A stretch of 64,000 nucleotides of DNA from Fistulifera solaris (Eukaryota; Bacillariophyta; Bacillariophyceae; Naviculales; Stauroneidaceae), in assembly GCA_030295235.1 (NCBI GenBank), contig AP026140.1:434001-498000 (forward strand), written 5' to 3'. Positions 53,916 to 64,000 of the stretch are shown here, piece after piece. A model generated the notes under the pieces. That model did no database searches. It saw only the letters and a program-made list of their open reading frames with translations, and was not told the origin of the DNA. A program made the translations under genes and the position numbers. Every line of letters starts with the position of its first letter. Within the stretch, counting starts at the first letter, position 1.

Positions 53916-54626
53916 AACCAAGCTGGCAAGGCGGAGGATAGATAAATTCGCTCTGGAAACTCTAGAAACTTATACAAATAGCAATCGAGAAGTGTTTGTT
54001 TGGGTACAACCAGTTACAACATTCAAAGGGTACATTACAGCACGTTGATGCAATGTTGCTAGAGTGAAAGAAGCCACAAAGCGTGGAAAACTTAGATCGA
54101 GTCTCTCGAAGTTGACCATTCCATCGTATACCTTATAAAAACTGCGAATATGTGATTTTTACGGAGTTAATGTTAACGATTACTAGTGAGAGACCTAGGT
54201 CTATCTAATCAAAGTGTTGATATTATTAGTTTCAACTTCAGTTACAACTGAACATCTTACTTTCTAATTTTCAGTAGACTCTTACACAATCACATGACAA
54301 ACGAAGTGCTTCGCCAGCTCCATTAATGATTTCCGCTTTCTTTTCGAACAGTTTCTCTTTTCACTCTCGACAAACTGAACCGAAAGTAGTTTCTTCGGTC
54401 ATACATCCCTTGTCAAGGCATATCTTTCTCATTAAAAGAAATTGTAATGCTTTTGCACCGCCTCGGTGACATCCCACGTACAGGACATGCCGGCCGGAAA
54501 GGTGACAAAGTCGCCTTTTCCAAAGGTTACGGATTGGCGTCCGTCGGTGGGTGTCACCGTCACGCGACCGTTTAGCAGGTAACAACTTTCACTTTCCCCA
54601 TACGTCCAAGGGAATTTCGAAACGCC
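53916..54626. repeat. Tandem duplication, unit 1 (711 bp)
   Basis: The 711 bases here are repeated directly after themselves at 54627-55337. By eye I find only two differences (54477 C versus 55188 A, and 54494 C versus 55205 A), so the duplication is recent. Unit 1 carries the 5'-truncated cupin copy. Confidence 0.9.
54432..54626 (-). pseudogene. Truncated duplicate of the cupin gene
   Basis: The 3' half of the cupin gene, from the breakpoint at 54626 to the stop at 54432-54434, encoding SKFPWTYGESESCYLLNGRV and the rest of the barrel. It has no start or leader; upstream of the breakpoint the sequence is the non-coding start of unit 2. It differs from the parent by one Ala/Ser change (FPAGMSC against FPSGMSC). 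It is non-functional as a protein unless fused to something upstream. Confidence 0.85.
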
Positions 54627-55337
54627 AACCAAGCTGGCAAGGCGGAGGATAGATAAATTCGCTCTGGAAACTCTAGAAACTTATACAAATAGCAATCGAG
54701 AAGTGTTTGTTTGGGTACAACCAGTTACAACATTCAAAGGGTACATTACAGCACGTTGATGCAATGTTGCTAGAGTGAAAGAAGCCACAAAGCGTGGAAA
54801 ACTTAGATCGAGTCTCTCGAAGTTGACCATTCCATCGTATACCTTATAAAAACTGCGAATATGTGATTTTTACGGAGTTAATGTTAACGATTACTAGTGA
54901 GAGACCTAGGTCTATCTAATCAAAGTGTTGATATTATTAGTTTCAACTTCAGTTACAACTGAACATCTTACTTTCTAATTTTCAGTAGACTCTTACACAA
55001 TCACATGACAAACGAAGTGCTTCGCCAGCTCCATTAATGATTTCCGCTTTCTTTTCGAACAGTTTCTCTTTTCACTCTCGACAAACTGAACCGAAAGTAG
55101 TTTCTTCGGTCATACATCCCTTGTCAAGGCATATCTTTCTCATTAAAAGAAATTGTAATGCTTTTGCACCGCCTCGGTGACATCCCAAGTACAGGACATG
55201 CCGGACGGAAAGGTGACAAAGTCGCCTTTTCCAAAGGTTACGGATTGGCGTCCGTCGGTGGGTGTCACCGTCACGCGACCGTTTAGCAGGTAACAACTTT
55301 CACTTTCCCCATACGTCCAAGGGAATTTCGAAACGCC
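54627..55337. repeat. Tandem duplication, unit 2 (711 bp)
   Basis: Second copy of the unit at 53916-54626. Its right end falls inside the cupin gene, whose full version continues to 55547. The junction between units reads AAACGCC-AACCAAG. Confidence 0.9.
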
Positions 55338-55547
55338 GCAACCCCACGTGGGCCACGAAAACACGCCTTTCTTTTCTAAAAAGCCCGAATCGGGTTGATA
55401 CACCACTTCAATTTCTTGTTGGGTTGTGGACATGAGGAAAGAAGGAACGGGCGACGGTTGGAGTAGGATCACAAAGGAGGATGCCGACTGAAGGAAGGCG
55501 AAAAGGAATGAAAACAATGTTTTGTAGAAGGAGGGAAGCCGGGGCAT
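55143..55547 (-). CDS. Small cupin protein (DUF861/ureidoglycine-type), probably plastid-targeted
   Basis: A 134-residue protein. The leader MPRLPSFYKTLFSFLFAFLQSASSF is a signal peptide with a Ser-Phe cleavage site, which suits diatom plastid or secretory import. The mature part is a single small cupin barrel: GVFSWPTWGCGVSKFPWTYGESESCYLLNGRV, VTPTDGRQSVTFGKGDFVTFPSGMSCTW-like text (given here in pieces) and DVTEAVQKHYNFF at the end. The W-x-Y..E..YLL.G and GD.V.FP.G patterns match the DUF861/EutQ-like cupins, but the full set of metal-binding His is not evident (E at 'YGESE' only). The ligand is unknown. Its 3' part was copied in the adjacent tandem duplication. Confidence 0.75.
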   Translation of the reverse strand: MPRLPSFYKTLFSFLFAFLQSASSFVILLQPSPVPSFLMSTTQQEIEVVYQPDSGFLEKKGVFSWPTWGCGVSKFPWTYGESESCYLLNGRVTVTPTDGRQSVTFGKGDFVTFPSGMSCTWDVTEAVQKHYNFF

Positions 55548-56075
55548 GGTCCAGATAGGGGTTCAACACCGTTGAGCGTGCAATGCAACTACGCCACTAC
55601 AATGAATGTCAGCATTGTTGAGTAAAACTGGCGCAAAAGAAAAGAGTTCGATCATCATCGTCGTCGCGTCGCGGAATCAAAGCGCGGCGCGGGCTTTTTC
55701 GGCTGACGTACACTTGGGGAGGGCGGGGAGGCCATACCTGGTACAGCACAGACAGCGGGACTCAACACCGTCGGTGAGTCGTCAGGTATTGTGTCGTTCT
55801 GCACATAAAGAGAGATACTGGAGTGCTGGTTACAGTGACCAAGATTTACAGGAAGGGCTCTCTACTCATTGCACGATAAAGGAACAGTGACGAAGTTCCT
55901 ACACTTCACGCTATTATACGACCCTCGATCGGACAGCCATTGGAGGAGACCCAATTTTTTCGATGTTCGCTTTATTTGCATGTTGACAATTAAAGAGTCT
56001 CTTTTATCCAACTCAAAACCATCATTGGGGATTGCAAACTCGTCTTCTTTCACTGAGTATTAAAAATCGAATACC
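55548..56075. other. Divergent intergenic region, no gene seen
   Basis: About 530 bases between the cupin and DUF2061 genes; short open frames only. Confidence 0.4.
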
Positions 56076-56831
56076 ATGAACCGAATAATGTATATCGTCA
56101 GTCTCATATGGCTGTCACAAGCGACCGCATTCTCGACGGTGCCTCCCCGTATGACCATGATGGCGTCGTCGTCGGTGACGAAGAAGAATTGGTTTTCGGT
56201 CTTCTCATCATCCAAAGACAGTGAATTATCCCGCGATGGAGTTATGCGTCAACTGGAAAAGCAAGAAGCCGATTTACAGAAACGAAGACTTGCGGCCATG
56301 GAAGAGTTGTCGAAATACGAAGCGAATCTCGAGGCCTTGCAGTCGAAAAAGGCGGAATACATGGCCTCGAGTCAAATTGCCGAACCTCCGGCCGGTGGTA
56401 GTTTTTCGGAAACGGCTCTCCGCAGTGTTGTGAAATCCTTCTGCTGGCGCATTGTGGCGGGTTCGGTAACTTTTATTACCACATTACAATTTTCGGGCAG
56501 TCTCCAGACGGCCTTGAAAGTCGTGGCGAGTGATTTCTTTTCCAAATCGGTTACCATGTTCATTGGAGAACGGTTAATGAACAAAAGTCAAGTGGGAAGG
56601 AAAAAAGGTAGTGATGATGCGGGTCGTTCCTTGGCCAAAGCTCTCATTTGGCGGCTTTTCGCCATTGTCAATACATTGGCGGTGGCGATCTTTGTTTCAC
56701 ACGATCTTTCAATCGCGGGTAAGATTGCCAGTACCGACGCTGTCTTCAAGACGGCGCTCATGTACTTTTATGAACGCGTCTGGGCGCGGGTTGAGTGGGG
56801 TAAAGAATACATTGTGGAGTTTACCATCTAG
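56076..56831 (+). CDS. DUF2061 double-domain membrane protein, probably plastid-targeted
   Basis: A 251-residue protein. MNRIMYIVSLIWLSQATAF is a signal peptide with the motif ATA-FS, a good plastid-import site. Residues about 55-105 form a coiled coil (VMRQLEKQEADLQKRRLAAM). Two similar hydrophobic modules follow: SVVKSFCWRIVAGSVTFITT with LKVVASDFFSKSVTMFIGER, and SLAKALIWRLFAIVNTLAVA with KIASTDAVFKTALMYFYERVW. Each has the DUF2061 pattern 'K...WR......T' and 'K...Y..ER.W'. DUF2061 is a small membrane domain of unknown role, found in bacteria and algae, some next to sulfur metabolism genes. No frameshift. Confidence 0.75.
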   Translation: MNRIMYIVSLIWLSQATAFSTVPPRMTMMASSSVTKKNWFSVFSSSKDSELSRDGVMRQLEKQEADLQKRRLAAMEELSKYEANLEALQSKKAEYMASSQIAEPPAGGSFSETALRSVVKSFCWRIVAGSVTFITTLQFSGSLQTALKVVASDFFSKSVTMFIGERLMNKSQVGRKKGSDDAGRSLAKALIWRLFAIVNTLAVAIFVSHDLSIAGKIASTDAVFKTALMYFYERVWARVEWGKEYIVEFTI

Positions 56832-57117
56832 GTGTCGCGAAAAAGCTTGTCTTTGGTTTGTATAGAATCTTGCACAGGCAAATCACCGTATAATACGGAT
56901 GTAATACTCCTGCTTTTATTGGTTCACAGCGTAATTGCTCAAATGGCGGTCTTCTTCTATATGTTATCTTTATCTAGGATAGACTCGGATGACCACCGTC
57001 CACCCCCGAAAAAACCGAGATCTCAGCCGTGTGGCTAACTAGTCGTACCGGCAACGAATGGTGATTAACGATGGGACACAGGCAAGACGCGAACATCGAT
57101 AACAACAAATAAAACCA

Positions 57118-57123
57118 TATGCG
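57118..57123. other. Target-site duplication, left
   Basis: TATGCG directly precedes the 5' LTR and recurs directly after the 3' LTR (63311-63316). Because both LTRs are preceded by G, the true duplication may be 5 bp (TATGC). Confidence 0.85.
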
Positions 57124-57491
57124 TGTTGAATAACCAGTCACGCACGTGTCTACAATAAACGGAAAGACATGTGCACTACATATTACATGATACTGAAAAC
57201 GAGAAGCGAACAGCAATCTACCTAATCCCGAATCCTCGTTATTCAAAGAACTAACAGCTGCCGAAGGAACCTAAACTATTACTGACAAAGAACAATGCCA
57301 GCAGCTTCTGCATATTCTACATGAATCAAATGAGAACAATGAAGAGACAAACAAGAATTCAAATCAATAGGATAACTTCATTTACTAGCTCATAATTTTA
57401 ACAAGCAATCCGTTTGCAGCAATCCGTTTGCACCAAGTTAATTTTGTCAAGCCCAATCCATAGGCGGCTCCGGCACCTGTGGATTTCAAGA
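57124..57491 (+). repeat. 5' LTR (368 bp)
   Basis: Starts TGTTGAATAACC and ends GATTTCAAGA. It contains a perfect tandem pair of the 14-mer GCAATCCGTTTGCA at 57405-57432. Compared by eye with the 3' LTR, the only difference is G at 57464 versus A at 63283. Confidence 0.93.
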
Positions 57492-57557
57492 CGCTTCCTC
57501 TGCGCCAAGTGACCATAAAGCTCCGCACTTTATAACAACTACTTCGTTCCGACGAAA

Positions 57558-58808
57558 TGGCTGACGCTAACGCGAACAACGCCAACCAAAACCTCGCTGC
57601 TCCCGTAGCAGTAGCCTTTGCTCTAAGCCCGGCTTGAGCACCCACCATGTCATCGACTTCTCTACTCGCGAAGGATCTCGCCTCTCACGAAATGGCGACC
57701 AAGCAGATTGGAGATGAACGATTCGACTGCGATCCCGGTCGCATCGCTCCTTCATCGAAGGACTTAGCATCCGTGCTAGCAACTTTGGTTGGGGGCCGAT
57801 CTTCAACATCCCCGGCGATATCGAAGCCATCGAGCCTGTCCAGAACACCACCAACCTCCTCTCCAACTACGGAGACATTACTTTGGAGCACATTCAAGCT
57901 CACGCACGCACATACATCGGTACCCAGACCCGTGCAGCGCCAAGACTCCTACATGGCAGCCAACTGCCTCATTTCCTCTCTAAGCCCAGCCGCCATCGAT
58001 CGCATCACGATCTGGCGGGACCAGTACACCTTTGATGGTATCCCCAGCGGGCCTTGCCTGTTCAAAGTCATCATCCGTGAGACTTACATTGACACAAATG
58101 CAACGGTCACGCACATTCGCACGCAGCTCTCCAGTTTGGACCAGTACTTACCTAAGATTCAGCACAACATCACCAAGATGAACCAGCAAGTTAAACAGCT
58201 ATTGGAAGGCTTGGCAGCGCGAGGAGAAACCACAAAACGATCTTCTTGCGAATCTCTTTAAGGGTTACAAGGCAGCCTCCGATCGCACCTTTGTCAACTA
58301 CATCCTGAAGAAAGAAGAAGATTACCACGAAGGTCTTCCGATGACACCGGATCACCTCATGAACCTAGCAGATAACAAGTACAAGACCTTGGTACAACTT
58401 TCTCTGTGGAGCGCCTTCGCCGGGAAGAAGAAAAAGATTCTCGCATTGGAGGCAAAACTCCAAAAGTTGGAAAGCAAAAGAAGACCGAAAACAAGCCAAA
58501 GCATCAAGCCAAAAGCAAACCCCAGCGCAACAGAAACACTCCCAAGCCAGACTGGATGTCGGTGCCTCCAAAGGACGACGAACCCAAGCAGAAAACAGTT
58601 GAGGGAAGCGAGTACTTCTGGTGCGAAAAGCATAACTCATGGGGCAAACACAAGACGGTTGATTGTCGCCAAGCCAACATCCGCAGACCGGGAGTCTCCA
58701 AACCCGAAGCTGAAGAAAGAGCGACTCGTCAAAGCGCTAGCTGCACTCCTCAATGACAGCGACAGCGATGAGGACGACAACGTAGATGAGTATTCGGACG
58801 CCAAGTGA
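57558..58808 (+). pseudogene. Retrotransposon gag region, frame-broken
   Basis: The likely gag start is ATG 57558 (MADANANNANQNLAAPVAVA), with a TGA after 26 codons. Text continues in other frames: VIDFSTREGSRL, MATKQIGDERFDCDP, WGPIFNIPGDIEAIEPVQ, NCLISSLSPAAIDRITIWRD, LKKEEDYHEGLPMTPDHLMN, and a CHC-type zinc knuckle (YFWCEKHNSWGKHKTVDC) at about 58614-58670. At least five shifts are needed. The nucleocapsid-like end is Lys-rich. The region would not give a full gag protein as read. Confidence 0.8.
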
Positions 58809-59199
58809 CAACGAAGCGACAGTGAATGACTTACCAAGTCTATCTGGCGGTACCTCAGCTTCAGCTGGGACTGGCTTCTTGCCTGCACCGCAACCCTGAT
58901 CTACTGCTTGTTCTTTGACCACGTTAATGACATTGCGACTCGCTACATTCCTAAACGACTTGAAAGGAAACCATTAGTAAGCGATTGAAAACACTTGGTC
59001 AACGGGTCGGCAGTCCAATTCAGACTTACCTGGTCCGCATTCACACAGTATGGATACGAAATTCCACGACCCGAACGGTCCTTCACAAGAGGCGAAAAGC
59101 AGCAAGGCAGGCACTCTACTTTTCTCATACACCACTCATTCGATTCCGCAATCCAATAGCCAGATGGTGGAGACAATGGAAACTGCGTCAAAGGAGATA

Positions 59200-62100
59200 T
59201 GTGTTAATGATGACAGCGATGTGTTACAGTGCAAACGCGGTCCCACAAGTACTTACCAAGACTTTTGATACCGATTCAGTTCCAATTGGTGTCGACAATA
59301 GATGCTCAGCGTGCATCTCCCATGTCGCTGACGGACTTTGTTGGAAAACTACAGGAGACCAACTTGATTATCAAAGGCTTTGGCGGTAACCGCACCAGCA
59401 ATGTGATGAAAGGCACTCTGAAATGGTCATGGGAAAATGATGAGGGCAAGATGACATCATTCACGATTCCAAACTCATACTACGTACCAGACGGCAAAGT
59501 TCGACTTCTATCACCGCAACATTGGGCAAAATACACCGGAAACAAACTCTCTGGATGTGATACCACGAGCAAACATGCGATTCTGTATTGGGGCAGCAAC
59601 AAGAAAACAATTCCGATTGATCCACGTTCAAGCGTTGCAACGTTTTACTCCGCCCCCTGGCTGCCGCGAATTTCGAAACCTTCTGCGCCGAAGCATCGAT
59701 TCCTGACGATGAAGGCGACAATCCGCTTTGTTTCGATGCAAACACAGTCGACACAACACCTTCAGAGGGAGCGAGCGCAGATTCAGAGGGAGCTGAACCA
59801 TTTCGCAGCCGCACAGTTGACTTCGAGTTCGACGGCAATCAACAACAACACAAACTGGTCATACAGGAAAGTGACACAACAACAAGTCAAACAGTTCCAG
59901 CAGCCGAATTGCTCACTTACCATCGTCTTTATGGTCATGCGCCGATGGAGAAGCTTCAGGAATTGGCGAAGCAAGGAGTTATTCCACGCCGACTTGCAAC
60001 GTGTCCGACACCGGTGTGCACCGCCTGTTTTTACGGAAAAGCAACAAAGCGTCAGTGGCGAGCGAAACCAGCTAAACAAAGCAAAACCCTTCACAAGCCT
60101 ACTCACCCCGGCGAAGTTGTTGCTGTGGATCAAATGGTATCACCCACGCCCTGGCCTCATTGCGCAGCTCACAGGAATCTTGACGACAAAAGCGCTATTT
60201 ATGCGCCCACCGTCTTCGTCGACCTTTATTCCAGCTTGAGTTATGTTCACCTGCAAAAGACACAAAGTGCGAGTGAGACCTTGGAAGCAAAACACGCTTT
60301 TGAACAATACGGCTCGAAATTGTGGAGTCGACAAGATCAAACACTATCATGCCGACAATGGAATTTTCAATTCGAACACTTGGGTCAACGATTGCGTAAC
60401 AAACGGTCAGGGACTTTCCTTTGCAGGAGTTGGAGCACATCATCAAAATGGCAAAGCTGAAGCGCCGCATAGGACAATTGCAAGAACTCACTCGAGCGAT
60501 GCTGATCGATGCACAACACAAGTGGCCGCAAGCCATCACAACTCACCTGTGGCCTTATGCTTTGCGCATGGCAAACGATTCCATCAACCACATGCCAAAC
60601 ATGAAGCACCCTGAGCGCCGTACTCCTTATCAACTCTTCGCCAACACGGATATTCATTCGAATCCAATTCATTGGAAACCATTCGGTTGCCCAGTATTTG
60701 TTCTTGGCGGCGCTTCAAGGAGGAAAAAGTCGGATATTTCACAAATGGCGTCTGCGCTCACATCTCGGAATTTATTTGGGACGTTCTCCAGTACACAGCC
60801 GTTCTGTCGCCCTGGTACTGAACCCAGACACAGGACTCGTCAGTCCCCAGTTTCACGTCAAATTTGATTCGAAATTCCAAACTGTTCCGGACCTTGCGAA
60901 AACATGTTTGTGGCAACTCAAAGCCGGTTTTATTGCCGCTCCAAGCGCAAATCCTCAACAATCCACGCCTACATTGTCGGATACACCTACTACTACACCC
61001 GCCGACCTCTCTCCGTTACCGATGCCGCTGCCGACCGCTTCGCACCACCTGATGACAATGTTCCGTCCACCGATCGTCAACCTGAACCACTTTCCTCTCC
61101 ATCGCCACCACAATCTCAGAGGGAGAGACGCAGCACTCGCCAACGACGTCCCGTTACTCGATTAATAGAGATCATGATCGCAATGTTCGCTAGTGAACTC
61201 AGTCAATCATCGGCCGACATCAAAGGGGAACTTTTTGCTTACGAATCTCTTCAAACCGCCTCAGCAAAACTCAATCCACCGGATCCATTCTATGTTTTCA
61301 AAACGAGCGCCGACCCCGATTCAATGTATTTGCATCAAGCTCGCAAACAACCCGATTGGCCGGAGTTTTCCAAAGGCATGGACGCCCGAAATCAAGGATC
61401 AAATGGCAAATGGAAATTTCTCATTGTTTCCAAGGAGTCAAGTTCCAGAGGGAGCAACGATTCTACCAACAGTATGGCAACTTCGTCGCAAACGAGACAT
61501 TATGACACGCGAAGTCAAGAAGTGGAAAGCGACTGACTATTGATGGGTCACGGATGAAATATGGTCGCGACTATGAATTGACCTACTCTCCGGTTGCTAA
61601 TTGGACTTCAATCCGCTTGTTACTAGCAATGGTGATCATACATGGTTGGCATCTGAAGCAACTCGATTATGTTCAGGCATTTCCTCAGAGCCAGCGCGAC
61701 AAAGAAATTTATCTGTCCATTCCGAAAGGATATACAATACACGGAGCATCCCCGGACGATTATGTTCTGAAAGTCCACAAGAATGTTTATGGAGCAAAGG
61801 ATGCAAGTCGAACATGGTTCCTTTATTTGCGAAAGAAACTATTTGAGATCGGTTTCAAGCAATCGGAATACGACGAATGTGTGTTTTACTACAAGAGCAC
61901 GATGTATGTTCTATATACCGGCGACAGTATTCTTGGAGGTCCTAATGAAAAGGAAATTGAGGAAATTATTGAAAAGATGAAACAGATCAAACTAGACATT
62001 ACAGTTGAGGGAGATTTATCGGATTTTCTGGGAGTTAATATCAACAGGATCGGTGAATCAACAATTGAATTGAAACAGCCACAACTCATCGACTCGATAA

Positions 62101-62922
62101 TCAAAGACATGAAATTCGACCAGAAGGAAGTTAAAACAAAGGATATTCCAATGGCATCATCGAAGCTACTTTCGCAGCATCCCAAATCGCCGCCATTTGA
62201 CAAAAGTTTTCATTACACTTCAGTCATCGGAAAAATGAACTACCTGACGGCGAGGATCCAGGCCAGACATCGCCTATGCGGTACATCAATCGCCACGCTT
62301 TGCATCAAACCCAAGGAAAGAACATGGAGATGCAATGAGATGGCTTACAAAGTATCTGATAGGGACAAGGGACAAAGGAATGATTCTGCACCCAGACGTC
62401 TCTAGAAGCTTGGAAGTTCATGTCGGCCGATTTAGCAGGCAATTGGGATCCAGAGATCGCTTTTGAGGACCGAAACACAGCTCGCTCCAGACACGGATTT
62501 TTCATCACCTATGCCGGAGTATTGTTGCATCACAAGAGTCAACTTCAGACAGAGATTGCATTGAGTTCCACCGAGAGCGAATTCACCGGATTGAGCTACG
62601 CACTCAGAGATGCAATTCCTATCATGAACACTTTGAAGGAGATGCAATCACTTTCGGATTTGATGTGAAAGAGTGGAGGCCAAAAGTCCATTGCAAAGTA
62701 TTTGAGGACAACTCGGGAGCTCTGGAAATCGCAAAAGTTCCGAAGGCTCGACCAAGGACGAAGCATTTGAATGTCAAACTGCACCATTTTCGGTCATACG
62801 TTGACAGCGGAGATATAACAATCCACAAAATCGATACTCTCGAACAAGTTGCGGATATTCTAACGAAACCACTCACATTTGATCTCTTTGCCAAACATCG
62901 GAAGGCAATTCTCGGATGGTGA
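59200..62922 (+). pseudogene. Retrotransposon pol region (protease, integrase, RT, RNase H), broken and RT box mutated
   Basis: Protease: SVPIGVDNRCSACIS at about 59276, then IPNSYYVPDGKVRLLSPQHW. Integrase: a HHCC zinc finger (YHRLYGHAP...CPTPVCTACF) at 59915-60035, VDQMV with the first Asp, FVDLYSSLSYVHLQ, HYHADNGIF with the second Asp and HHQNGKAE with the Glu. Reverse transcriptase (61554-62405): LKQLDYVQAFPQSQRDKEIY, then VYGAKDASRTWF. The catalytic box reads YTGDS at 61914-61928, so the first Asp of YxDD is Gly (GGC at 61920-61922). RNase H: SADLAGNWD, TEIALSSTESEFTGLSYALR and VFEDNSGALEIAK, ending ILTKPLTFDLF, stop near 62922. The segments lie in different frames with several single-base breaks, and protein could not be made from this copy as read. 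Confidence 0.85.
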
Positions 62923-62942
62923 GATCGCAGTTCGAGAGGGAG

Positions 62943-63310
62943 TGTTGAATAACCAGTCACGCACGTGTCTACAATAAACGGAAAGACATGTGCACTACAT
63001 ATTACATGATACTGAAAACGAGAAGCGAACAGCAATCTACCTAATCCCGAATCCTCGTTATTCAAAGAACTAACAGCTGCCGAAGGAACCTAAACTATTA
63101 CTGACAAAGAACAATGCCAGCAGCTTCTGCATATTCTACATGAATCAAATGAGAACAATGAAGAGACAAACAAGAATTCAAATCAATAGGATAACTTCAT
63201 TTACTAGCTCATAATTTTAACAAGCAATCCGTTTGCAGCAATCCGTTTGCACCAAGTTAATTTTGTCAAGCCCAATCCATAGACGGCTCCGGCACCTGTG
63301 GATTTCAAGA
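62943..63310 (+). repeat. 3' LTR (368 bp)
   Basis: Same length and, apart from the base at 63283, the same sequence by eye as the 5' LTR. It is preceded by the polypurine tract at 62934-62942. Confidence 0.93.
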
Positions 63311-63316
63311 TATGCG
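63311..63316. other. Target-site duplication, right
   Basis: TATGCG, matching 57118-57123 on the other side of the element. Confidence 0.85.
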
Positions 63317-63421
63317 CATGAACATATGATAGGCAGCTACTGGCAAATAATACTTGTATCCGTACTTTTAGATAATCCTTTCCTTTTCATTTAAAACGGC
63401 CTATTTCCTTTCCGTATTTCG

Positions 63422-64000
63422 ATGGATCTCAGAATGACGAGCGAAGAGGACCAGGAAAACGCACGCGTCCTCCCGGAAAACTCAAAAGTCGTTGCATTTC
63501 GGGAAGAATACGAAGATCGATTGCGCACCTTTACCGTGGCCAATTATTTCGGTATACCACACTCTCTGTCTCCGATCGTTTGTGCGAGATTAGGGTACGT
63601 GTCCTACAAATGCTTTGTGAGGCTGTTATTTATTATGTGCACCATCTCATTTGGCCTGTATAGCTTTCGAAATAAAGGTCAGAATCAATTGCAATGTGTC
63701 GGTTGTCACGAGCCACTGTTGGTGCAATTTCCCGCCTGTCTTTTCCGCCACGGCGCGGTCAAAGTTAACCTCGCTCTATGAACAGCAACTCTGCGAATTG
63801 CACCGTGACAGTTGCCCGTTTCGTCGGGATGCCCAGAATTACAGGCTACTACTTGGCAACCAATCCGATCGGATCCCCGCCCTGTGGACCCAAGTATGGA
63901 GACCAAAGGAAGTATTGGAACTCTTGGATCCGTTACGACCCAGTGCCGTCGTGCGGGAACGGTGGGAAAAGGTGATACCTTGGCTGGAGTCGGCGGCGAT
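63422..64000 (+). CDS. C3HC zinc-finger protein (NIPA/ZC3HC1/Rsm1 type), 5' part; one apparent 1-base insertion
   Basis: NIPA/Rsm1 proteins are nuclear-envelope or mRNA-export factors with a C3HC zinc finger. Exon 1 is 63422-63594 (MDLRMTSEEDQENARVLPEN, then FTVANYFGIPHSLSPIVCAR). The intron is 63595-63663 (GTACGT...TAG, phase 2), and exon 2 starts at 63664. After splicing the text reads CARLGFRNKGQNQLQCVGCH, giving the Cys...C..C ligands. HRDSCPFRRDAQNY supplies the final His and Cys, but in a shifted frame; one base removed near 63770-63774 joins them (VNSLYEQQLCELHRD). The frame then stays open to the right edge (RWEKVIPWLESAA). The gene is cut by the window. It begins 105 bases after the retrotransposon, so the insertion may have displaced its promoter. 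Confidence 0.82.

Larger units (their letters stand above)
57124..63310 (+). mobile_element. Copia-type (CoDi-like) LTR retrotransposon, 6187 bp, complete but coding-defective
   Basis: A full-length element with 368-bp LTRs, a polypurine tract (GAGAGGGAG, 62934-62942) next to the 3' LTR, and a flanking target-site duplication. The internal order is gag, protease, integrase, reverse transcriptase, RNase H, so it is copia (Ty1) type. The wording of the protease and RNase H parts resembles the diatom CoDi elements. The LTRs differ at one position by eye, implying a recent insertion, yet the coding region has many frame breaks and a substitution in the catalytic box of the reverse transcriptase. 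No primer-binding site complementary to a known tRNA was identified. Confidence 0.92.

Noticed and set aside
57492-57560. A primer-binding site after the 5' LTR
   Set aside because: I could not match the sequence after the LTR to the 3' end or anticodon region of a tRNA by eye with confidence.

Overview
This is a nuclear segment from a microalga, most likely a pennate diatom close to Phaeodactylum. That placement is an inference. It rests on compact, intron-poor genes with short GT-AG introns, several N-termini that look like diatom bipartite plastid leaders (signal peptide, then a cleavage site followed by Phe), a copia-type retrotransposon whose protease/RNase H text resembles the diatom CoDi group, and nuclear-type tRNA genes. 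Nothing here looks bacterial.

Layout. 0-16 kb: the tail of an unidentified gene, a CRAL-TRIO protein, a Sec1/Munc18 protein, an organellar-type RNase HII, a TspO-like membrane protein, lariat debranching enzyme DBR1, tRNA-Ala(AGC), a mitochondrial Obg GTPase and a five-exon DNA2 nuclease-helicase. 16-31 kb: an RluA/TruC-like pseudouridine synthase, a tail-anchored coiled-coil protein, an NDUFAF5-like methyltransferase, the kinetochore protein CENP-C, a TMEM223-like protein, an acidic nuclear-type protein and the autophagy lipid-transfer protein ATG2. 31-37 kb: a probably plastid-targeted repeat protein, a tRNA-Leu(UAG) with a 79-nt intron in its D-loop, an aberrant plastid Hsp70 and a bestrophin-like (DUF4239) protein. 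37-48 kb: five tandem same-strand copies of an ankyrin-like family with acidic tails, of which only the first is nearly intact. 48-57 kb: AP-4 sigma, a C78 (UfSP/ZUFSP) peptidase, a TPR/SET protein, a Sel1-repeat protein, a 711-bp tandem duplication that copied the 3' half of a cupin gene, and a DUF2061 protein. 57.1-63.3 kb: a complete copia-type LTR element with target-site duplication, nearly identical LTRs and a broken polyprotein, including a substitution in the reverse transcriptase YxDD box. Right edge: the 5' part of a C3HC zinc-finger (NIPA/Rsm1) gene.

Two points matter to any user of this annotation. First, about a dozen otherwise well-conserved genes each need one (sometimes two) single-base indels, mostly in homopolymer runs, to read through. 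Restoring one base gives family-typical proteins every time, so I read most of these as residual sequencing/assembly errors and annotate the loci as genes. Second, the ankyrin-like copies 2-5 carry several times that density of breaks and two carry in-frame stops inside conserved text, so I treat those as real pseudogenes. The genes form no operon-like unit; they are ordinary housekeeping loci plus one expanding and decaying tandem family and one transposon.
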